DNA from: Pardosa pseudoannulata
Taxonomy: Eukaryota > Arthropoda > Arachnida > Araneae > Lycosidae
Direction: 5' to 3'
DNA length: 64,000 nt
NCBI GenBank assembly: GCA_032207245.1
Contig: CM063506.1
Coordinates: 36,219,742-36,283,741 of the forward strand
Position 1 is the first letter of the stretch. Every line of letters begins with the position of its first letter. Below, in pieces: positions 56,941 to 64,000 of this stretch. The notes below the pieces were generated by a model that saw nothing but the letters and a program-made list of their open reading frames with translations, did not search any database and had not been told where the DNA came from. A program made the translations under genes and the position numbers.

Positions 56941-57312
56941 GTGAATGTTAACTTAACTAAAATATTCTACATTCTTTATTTTTGCTGAGAAATACTACTT
57001 TTCCATACTAAACTATAGAAGCTTTTATTATATTTATCATAAAATGTAAAGTTCTGTTCCTTTTAGAATAAACTTTTCAAAAAGATTTTAACAACAATCT
57101 GAATTTAAGAATAATTTAGTTTTGTCATTTCAAGTATATTTTTAAATAACAAATATACGCCAAAGAGAAAAGAATATCATTCCAATAACTGCAAGATAAT
57201 TTTTGAAATAAAGCATTATAAATTTTGAATTATCATCAATTAACTTTTTAAATGAAATTGAAGTGAATTATATATTTATTAAATCTAAAACCTTAAAAGT
57301 GCCCAATATTAA

Positions 57313-58181
57313 CCCACATTGGACCGCTGTCCTATAAACAAGACAGCAAATAGAAATCTATTTAATGTGGATTTTATTTTAAGACCTTTAAAATAGGCAC
57401 ACTTTATCATAGTAGCAGAAAAAAAATATGAGAAATCAAAAGATATTGTATTGTAAAATTTATTTTTGGCAACCCCTTAAAAATTGTCATTTTTAAATCT
57501 TTAATTTTATATTTATTATTTTTTTTAAACATAGTGGAGGTTACTTGTAGTACTCCAGACATTCGCAGCACATTAGTGAGTAACGCTAGGTCCAAGAAAC
57601 GGTATTATGACACCAAACACTTTATCCATTTTAACGATGATTCTTCAATTGATCCACAAGATCGTTATTATAAAATTCGACCTTTTTATAACAAAATCAG
57701 CATAACCTTTAAGCAACTTGGTATATTTTCTGAAAATCTCACCATCGATGAAATAATGGTGAAATATTTTGGAAGGCATAGTTGCAAGATGTTCATGAAA
57801 AATAAACCTGTAAAATTTGTATATAAATTTTGGATATTAGCCTCCTACAACGGATATCATTTTTCTATTATCCCTTACCAAAGATGCCAGATCAAGAACT
57901 GCAAAAGAAAACCAACAACAATGTGCTTAAATTATAATGCTGAACTTTGCTTTGACTGTTTTCCCAAACTTCACCTATGAATCAGCCTAATACAATGTAA
58001 GTGATATTTGTTAAATTTTAGTAGTGTATTGGACCGCTGGCCTAATTATAGGACAGCTAATTTTTTAATTAAAATTTATTTTTAAAATTTTGGTTTTATA
58101 TGCTTAGTTACACCATATTAATGCTATGAATAAAGTTTTAAAAATTTTCAGAAATATTTAGTTAGTGTGGTACAATATGGG
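57313..58181 (+). mobile_element. Internally deleted piggyBac element (GCTGTC/GACAGC dyad)
   Basis: TTAA at 57309-57312 and 58182-58185; termini CCCACATTGGACC and CCCATATTGTACC. Dyads at both ends: GCTGTC 57326 with GACAGC to 57347, and GCTGGC 58036 with GACAGC to 58057. It contains the 148-codon open frame at 57534-57980. Confidence 0.9.
57534..57980 (+). CDS. Core-less piggyBac transposase derivative, open frame
   Basis: An uninterrupted 148-codon frame. Residues about 45-100 match the start of DDE_Tnp_1_7 (FKQLGIFSENLTIDEIMVKY, then FGRHSCKMFMKNKPVKFVYK). The sequence jumps directly at about residue 115 to a C-terminal cysteine-rich domain (RCQIKNCKRKPTTMCLNYNAELCFDCF) and ends normally. 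The segment with the catalytic aspartates is gone, so it cannot cut DNA, but the domain that contacts the element's end is intact. The true start is unsure: the frame may be open upstream of 57534, with an AACATAG acceptor-like site just before. It could be a fossil or an expressed repressor-like protein; the sequence does not decide. Confidence 0.7.
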   Translation: MEVTCSTPDIRSTLVSNARSKKRYYDTKHFIHFNDDSSIDPQDRYYKIRPFYNKISITFKQLGIFSENLTIDEIMVKYFGRHSCKMFMKNKPVKFVYKFWILASYNGYHFSIIPYQRCQIKNCKRKPTTMCLNYNAELCFDCFPKLHL

Positions 58182-58375
58182 TTAAGTGTCTAAATTTAAA
58201 AAATAGTTTAAGAATTTAAATTTTAAATAAATATACCTTTTGTTGCGCAAATAAAGCATTTCTTGTAGTATAATTGAAGTTCACAGAAATTAAAAGTTAG
58301 TTTGTATTCGACATAAGAAAAATTGGTTTCTTATTTAAAGTTATCTTTTGTGTAAGCAAATTATTTTTAACTTGG

Positions 58376-58431
58376 TGTATATATATATATATATTATATA
58401 TATATATATATATTATATATATATAATATAT

Positions 58432-58468
<37 letters not shown>

Positions 58469-58469
58469 T
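58376..58469. repeat. (TA)n microsatellite
   Basis: About 90 bases of TA with occasional TATT or AATA phase breaks. Confidence 0.95.
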
Positions 58470-59809
58470 TTGTGTTCTAAAAATATGTTGCTTTACATAT
58501 TAAAACTATATTTATAAAAATTTTGTAAAATTTATAAAATTCTCAATAATAACCCAAGAAAAATTTATTTTAAATAGATCTGAACATTTCATCTCAAGCT
58601 GAATCAAAAATATCCTGTTTAAGGAAGACTTAAATATCTATATTTACCTTATGCCACCGTATTCGACTATTTACATTACAATTAAACTTTCATTAATTGT
58701 CTCTATTTTCTACGATCTTTGTATGTACGTCGATGTCTATATTTACCTTGAAAGAAAATAAGTCGTAGATGACAAGCTAGACAGTAGTATATTTAAGAAT
58801 TAAATTTCACTTCTGTATAGCGTTACTACAAAATACTTTCAAACAGTATGTCTTACATTGCAGGTAAAAAAATTATGTAGGACGTTAGGAATTTAATTTT
58901 CTAACTTTTAAATAGGGAAATATTTATTCAGATTATAATGGTATGGTAAGTGTTACTTTAACTTTAGAAATATCTTTGAACGTCAAGTAAATGTATTCAA
59001 TTTAATTTATGTAGTTCTCGCACAAACGTCTTACAGCTGTGAGCAAGTTATACATTGCTTGATGAAGCTTGACAGCAGTCCTGTGATGTCTAGACAGCAA
59101 GGATGATGCAAATTGATAGCAACCAATAAACTGAAGATTTTTGTTTAAATTTCTAAAATCTAGTAATACATTAGCTGTATACAGAATATAGAGAAAATCA
59201 AATTCAAGTTTCTTCCCTTAACATTTACGCGTTTCTATTTGATGTCTGTTATTCAAAAATTAAATTTTACTTTTGGGAAACTAAAAGATATGTTGAAAAT
59301 TTTCAAGAATCTTGATCATAATTGCAAAATCTCAGTGATTTGTAATATTTTGTTGAAGGAGATAAATTGCAGAAATCCCTTTCTCCTTGTACTGCTAAAC
59401 AATTGTGATAGAAAGGAATATTTTTCACAGCTCTGACTCCAATACAAACTATAATATTTAAAGGTATTTTATTAAATATTCGATATTGTGGATATTAATA
59501 TTCCAAATAATAATGTTGGAAAGTAGTTTTTGAGAAACTAGTTGTCAAATACAATACCTCGTGCAAATGATAAAACTTAAAGTATAGAAAATAACAAGAT
59601 TGTGTTTTAAAATGCAGTTGTGTTGTTGAATAAATATACAGTTTTCGGGCTCTGTGACAAATTTATTTTTAAAATATATTTTTCTTAATATATTATTTCG
59701 TATTAACACATTTTTCTTCAATTGTTGGACATTATCCAAATCAGTGGGGGGCTATCAGTGTGAACCGATCGGTTTGAATTCTTTTGCTGATATAGATATT
59801 CGGTTTGCT
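58470..59809. other. AT-rich intergenic sequence
   Basis: No coding or repeat feature supported; the frames at 59239-59436 (plus) and 59545-59739 (minus) lack motifs. TAGACAGTAG and TAGACAGCAAGG occur at 58778 and 59091 without further structure. Confidence 0.4.
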
Positions 59810-59813
59810 TTAA

Positions 59814-60351
59814 CCCCTTCCGGTATGATTTAATTATGAAAAAACTGTGCATGAAATAACCATTTAATTTTTATTTAAAAAACTTGTTTCATTTTACAAT
59901 TCTTACATACTCTTAATTAAAATCCACTTTTTACATAGTGTTAAATAATATCAGAAACAGTAAAATTAAGAAAATATCAAAGCAAAACATTAATAAGGTA
60001 CACAGATAATAGTCTTCAAGCTAGTGGTACTTTTCAAAACAAAGTGCAAAGGAATTCTTAATTGTTTACACCGCCAAGTAGTCTCACTTTTAATTTGATT
60101 CTTGTAATACACACGGCATTTCTTAGTAGGTTTTCTTTTATTCTGACTCATTAATTTGGCAATGACTTGTACCAAGTAAACAATATGCAATAGTGACTTG
60201 TGATTTTCACAAGTGATAAAAGTGTTGCCAAATTTAAATTAATTATCATATTTAACAGTAACTTTAATCTCATGACGAGTGTAGCTCGTCATTGTGCGGT
60301 ATGGAATGAAAAACTAATGAAGAGCTAGACTCGTCATTTTACCGGAAGGGG
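59814..60351 (-). mobile_element. TTAA MITE family A, copy 3
   Basis: TTAA at 59810-59813 and 60352-60355, same termini and same minus-strand remnant frame (59990-60190). The outermost dyad half-site has changed to GAAGAG (about 60320). It lacks a short stretch present in copy 2 (about 60230). Confidence 0.92.
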
Positions 60352-60355
60352 TTAA

Positions 60356-61682
60356 GAGCGCAAGATACCTTAAATCTCTATTTTTAAACTAATCAATGTT
60401 TAACAATATTATTTCTGGTAGTAACAATAGTGATGTTAAATAAAATAACTATGTTATTAAAATCTACAAGAATAGAATTTTGATGAAAATGGAAAACATT
60501 TTCAGAGAACTTAAGTTACGACTAATCATTAAAAGTGTTTAAAGTTAACTACATATTTACCAGTTGCATTCAAATTTTTGCTGTGTATTCAGGACTTATA
60601 TAGAAACAAAATGGGGTTTCAAATATCTTTTGCGTTAATGATTTATATAAACAACTATTTATAATTGTGAAATGTTTAAGCACGTTTTTTATGTTAAGTC
60701 ATCTGTAACTTGACAAATAAGTGAACACTTTGAAAAACATAACCAGCTTTTTCACAAACGGATGTAGAAAGTCCTAAAATTTGAGAGGGATTAAGAAAAA
60801 TGTGATGCACCTGTCATTTTTCTTAATATTATTTGAACAATTGAAAGTCACTAATGAAGAACTAAAAAAGCAAAATGTAAAAAAAAAGTCCACTTTTTAA
60901 GACGATAATATACGAAAGAAGAGGAGTTAAACTGAAACTAATTAATCATTTGAATGCAAAAAATTTCATTAAGAAATATACTCATATCGTCAACTTTCTG
61001 AACATGAAACCATTTTGTATTTCTGATCAAATTGTGTTATTTTAAAAGTCCATTTTCCTCTTAATGAGAAGGTTCCAGTTTAATTAATTCTCGTATAGCA
61101 AACATTTGATATTTGCTTTTTAAATCAATCAAAATGCTTCTTTAAATTGCAAAAAATCAGTAAAGCTGTTTTATCTTGAGTAAGATAAAAATAATCTTAT
61201 GTGGATATTATGACTTCCTTGTTCACCTATTTTATTTATATAGATTTTAATATAAATTTAATATTTTTTAGATTAAATTATTGCGTTTACTACGTACAAG
61301 GAATTAAGTAGTAAATTTAAAGATTCTCTGCAAATGAGATTTTATATTATTATTTTAAAATGGACTGTATATTGTTTATAACTGATTAAAAAGCAATGTT
61401 TCAAATTCATATGAATCTTTACACACGTTTCTGTTGTATTTTTGCAGTGTTGAGGGCAAGAACTGCCCTCAATACAGCTTTAGTGGAGATTGGTAAAATT
61501 ATTTTCCGATGTATTAAAATTTTTTCTTTATATAGTGTGCAGATTGTATTAAAGAATGGAGGAGGATATCTTTATGTTGCTACATTCCTAAAAGTAAAAT
61601 TTTAACAACCTACACAAATCATTTTGGAGATATGCTCGGCGGCATTACTATCTGTTGTATTGAAGTTATTTTTATATACTTA
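60356..61682. other. AT-rich intergenic sequence
   Basis: No supported feature. A local inverted repeat GAGGGCAAGAACTGCCCTC lies at about 61451-61469. Confidence 0.4.
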
Positions 61683-61902
61683 ATGGAATCAAAAAAGTAG
61701 ATGCAGTCCTAAATATAAAATTTCAACATTTAAGGCTAATTGTGTTTAGTCGCAATGTCAAAACTAGTTAAAATGACTTCAGTCATGATAAAAAACTGTT
61801 TTCTATTAAAATTTCGACACCGAAAGTTTTCACATAACAGAGAGTTAATTGCTTTTTTAGATGGAAGTAAAAAAATGATTGTTTTTATTTACATCTACTT
61901 AA
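61683..61902 (+). repeat. Tandem duplication, unit 1
   Basis: GGAATCAAAAAAGTAGATGC through TTTTTATTTACATCTACTTA recurs at 62470-62692 after the family A MITE. The unit includes AAATTTCGACACCGAAAGTTTTC. Confidence 0.92.
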
Positions 61903-62465
61903 CCCCTTGATTTAATAATGAAAAAGCTGTGCATGAAATAACCATTTAATTTTTATTTAAAAAACTTGTTTCATTTTACAATTCTTACATATTCTTAATT
62001 AAAATCCCCTTTTTACATAGTGTTAAATAATATCAGAAACAGTAAAATTAAGAAAATATCAAAGCAAAACATTAATAAGGTATACAGATAATAGTCTTCA
62101 AGCTAGTGGTACTTTTCAAAACAAAGTGCAAAGGAATTCTTAATTGTTTACATCGCCAAGTAGTCTCACTTTTAATTTGATTCTTGTAACACACACGGCA
62201 TTTCTTAGTAGGTTTTCTTTTATTCTGACTCATTAATTTGGCAATGACTTGTACCAAGAAATTCTAAGTAAACAATATGCAATAATGACTTGTGATTTTC
62301 ACAAGTGATAAAAGCGTTGCCAAATTCAGCACACTAAAAATTTTCAACTAAATTAATTATCATATTTAACAGTAATTTTAATCGCATGACGAGTGTAGCT
62401 GGTCATTGTGCGGTATGGAATGAAAAACTAATGAAGAGCTAGACTAGTCATTTTACCAGAAGGGG
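61903..62465 (-). mobile_element. TTAA MITE family A, copy 4
   Basis: TTAA at 61899-61902 and 62466-62469. The left end lost about 9 bases of the terminal repeat (CCCCTT runs straight into GATTTAATAATG) and the right end reads CCAGAAGGGG, so both ends are damaged. The remnant frame is at 62072-62257. It sits exactly between the two copies of a ~220-bp tandem duplication. Confidence 0.9.
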
Positions 62466-62469
62466 TTAA

Positions 62470-62692
62470 TGCAATCAAAAAAGTAAATGCAGTCCTAAAT
62501 ATAAAATGTCAACATTTAAGGCTAATTGTGTTTTGACGCAATGTAAAAGCTAGTCAAAATGGCTTCAGATAAAAAAAAAATGTTTTCTATTAAAATTTCG
62601 ACACCGAAAGTTTTCAGATAACAGAAAGTTAATTTATTTTTTAGATATAAGTAAAAAGAATGATTGTTTTTATTTACATCTACTTAATAACT
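62470..62692 (+). repeat. Tandem duplication, unit 2
   Basis: Direct copy of 61683-61902. The MITE sits at the TTAA formed at the unit junction. Confidence 0.92.
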
Positions 62693-63026
62693 TTAATCTG
62701 TAAATAAGTGTTTCAATATCTGTTTTTGAATACAACTTAAAGCCTCACTTAGACATATGAACAGAAAAAAATATGTAACCTCAATTAAAAAAAAAGTTTA
62801 GTTATTTTCCAATGATAGGAACTGCGATATGTACTATATTTCTATCAGAGATTATTTCACCGTTTTTTACAGTTATCCTATTGAACTGCTATAACAGTAT
62901 TCACTCTGCAACAAGAGGGAGGATTGTCCACACACCTCTCAAAGATAATACTAGTAGAAAACTCACGATTGTATTATATATGAGAGAAACCAGATAATCT
63001 CCACAGAACTTGTCTAACTGATTTAA

Positions 63027-64000
63027 TCCCTTCCGGTAAAATGACGAGTCTAGCTCGTCATTAGTTTTTTATTCCATACCGCACAATGACGAGCTACACT
63101 CGTCATGCGATTAAAGTTACTGTTAAATATGATAATTAATTTAGTTTAAAATTTCTAGTGTGCTGAATTTGGCAACGCTTTTATCACTTGTGAAAATCAC
63201 AAGTCACTATTGCATATTGTTTACTTAGAATTTCTTGGTACAAGTCATTGCCAAATTAATGAGTCAGAATAAAAGAAAACCTACTAAGAAATGCCGTGTG
63301 TGTTACAAGAATCACATTAAAAGTGAGACTAATTGGTGATGTAAACAATTAAGAATTCCTTTGCACTTTGTTTTGAAAAGTACCACTAGCTTGTAGACTA
63401 TTATCTTTATACCTTATTAATGTTTTGCTTTGATATTTTCTTAATTTTACTGTTTCTGATACTTAACACTATGTAAAAAGTGGATTTTAATTAAGAATAT
63501 GTAAGAATTGTAAAATAAAACAAGTTTTTTAACACTTTGACTGCCAAGCCAAAATTGCAAATGTTCACAACGGGGCCAAACTTTTTTTGTGTAATTTGTA
63601 TTTTTTCAACATAAAACTATATATAAAAACAATATTTCAAAACAAACAATATTTTAAAACAAACTCTCTCTATTTATATATATTCCCTTTTTTGTTGCAT
63701 GTTCCAAATATTTAATTTTTCATAAAACTTAGCTCATAAAATCGTCACATATACCAATTTGCGCAAACCACGTATACCTAACACATTGTAGGGAGCCCAA
63801 CAATCAAACTCCAATACGATTTTCATGTAACTGATAACATCTTTGATAGCCATGGCCTGAAGTGTTAAAACACCATTTTTTATCATATCGGATAGCCAGT
63901 GTCTCAACGGAAATATCACTAGATATCACATATGATTGCCATGGCAGTCAAAGTGTTAAATAAAAATTAAATGGTTATTTCATGCACAGTTTTTCATTAT
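63027..64000 (+). mobile_element. TTAA MITE family A, copy 5, interrupted, runs off window
   Basis: It begins after TTAA 63023-63026 with TCCCTTCCGGTA and both dyads (about 63041 and 63088). The remnant frame has an in-frame TGA after TNW. A different TTAA element is inserted at 63533-63955; family A sequence resumes after it (AAATTAAATGGTTATTTCATGCAC) and continues to the window edge. Confidence 0.9.
63533..63955. mobile_element. TTAA MITE nested in family A copy 5
   Basis: Termini CACTTTGACTGCCA and its complement TGGCAGTCAAAGTG, flanked by TTAA at 63529-63532 and 63956-63959. Removing it restores the family A sequence seen in the other four copies. A 61-codon minus-strand frame inside (63734-63919) has no recognisable motif. 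The GACTGCCA motif is shared with the ends of the element at 34923-35517. Confidence 0.92.

Noticed and set aside
63734..63919. Coding frame inside the nested MITE
   Set aside because: No similarity I can name; single copy in the window, with an element of non-autonomous size. It might be a transposase scrap but I cannot support that.

Overview
The window is eukaryotic nuclear DNA: strongly AT-rich, with introns of 1.8 to 11.8 kb, tRNA-derived SINEs, and at least a dozen elements flanked by TTAA. It has no operons, ribosome binding sites or long open frames. An arthropod is the most natural reading, and a chelicerate such as a spider is my best guess. This rests on the type of gene present and the SINE and piggyBac load, not on a database match.

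I can support one host gene. It lies on the + strand, from a promoter-like region near 23.5 kb to a poly(A) signal at 53.91 kb. Five coding exons (23824-23841, 33918-34156, 39830-39927, 41698-41788, 53546-53663) join in frame with proper GT..AG borders into a 187-residue protein. It carries a C-X2-C-X17-C-X2-C GATA zinc finger followed at once by a second four-cysteine cluster, which is the layout of GATA-type zinc finger protein 1 (ZGLP1). Only 564 bases are coding; the roughly 29 kb of introns are full of repeats.

The other main content is repetitive. (1) TTAA-flanked piggyBac-type elements: two related elements with broken transposase genes (3.4-5.3 kb and 13.4-15.1 kb), an internally deleted element with an open 148-codon frame (57.3-58.2 kb), an older transposase relic at 2.0-2.5 kb, and about eight MITE families. 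One family (dyad GACGAG/CTCGTC) has five copies. Several unrelated families share one layout: a TTAA terminus followed by two or three short dyads whose sequence is specific to the family. (2) tRNA-derived SINEs of two families, some with clear target-site duplications. (3) Harbinger-like MITEs with TAA duplications (12.2-16.3 kb), a hAT MITE with a perfect 8-bp duplication (55.97-56.48 kb), other palindromic MITEs and two LTR-like sequences. (4) Tandem arrays: a 73-bp minisatellite split by a piggyBac insertion (2.65-5.57 kb), a 95-bp minisatellite (19.85-20.61 kb), a higher-order A/B array (24.9-29.0 kb) and a ~590-bp array whose unit contains a SINE (30.2-32.5 kb). (5) A large imperfect inverted duplication inside intron 4 (about 46.0-47.1 kb against 51.6-53.1 kb).

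Layout: 0-23 kb is intergenic and repeat-rich; 23.5-53.9 kb is the ZGLP1-like gene with repeat-filled introns; 54-64 kb is again intergenic and dominated by TTAA elements. Nested insertions give relative ages in several places. All identifications come from reading the sequence by eye.
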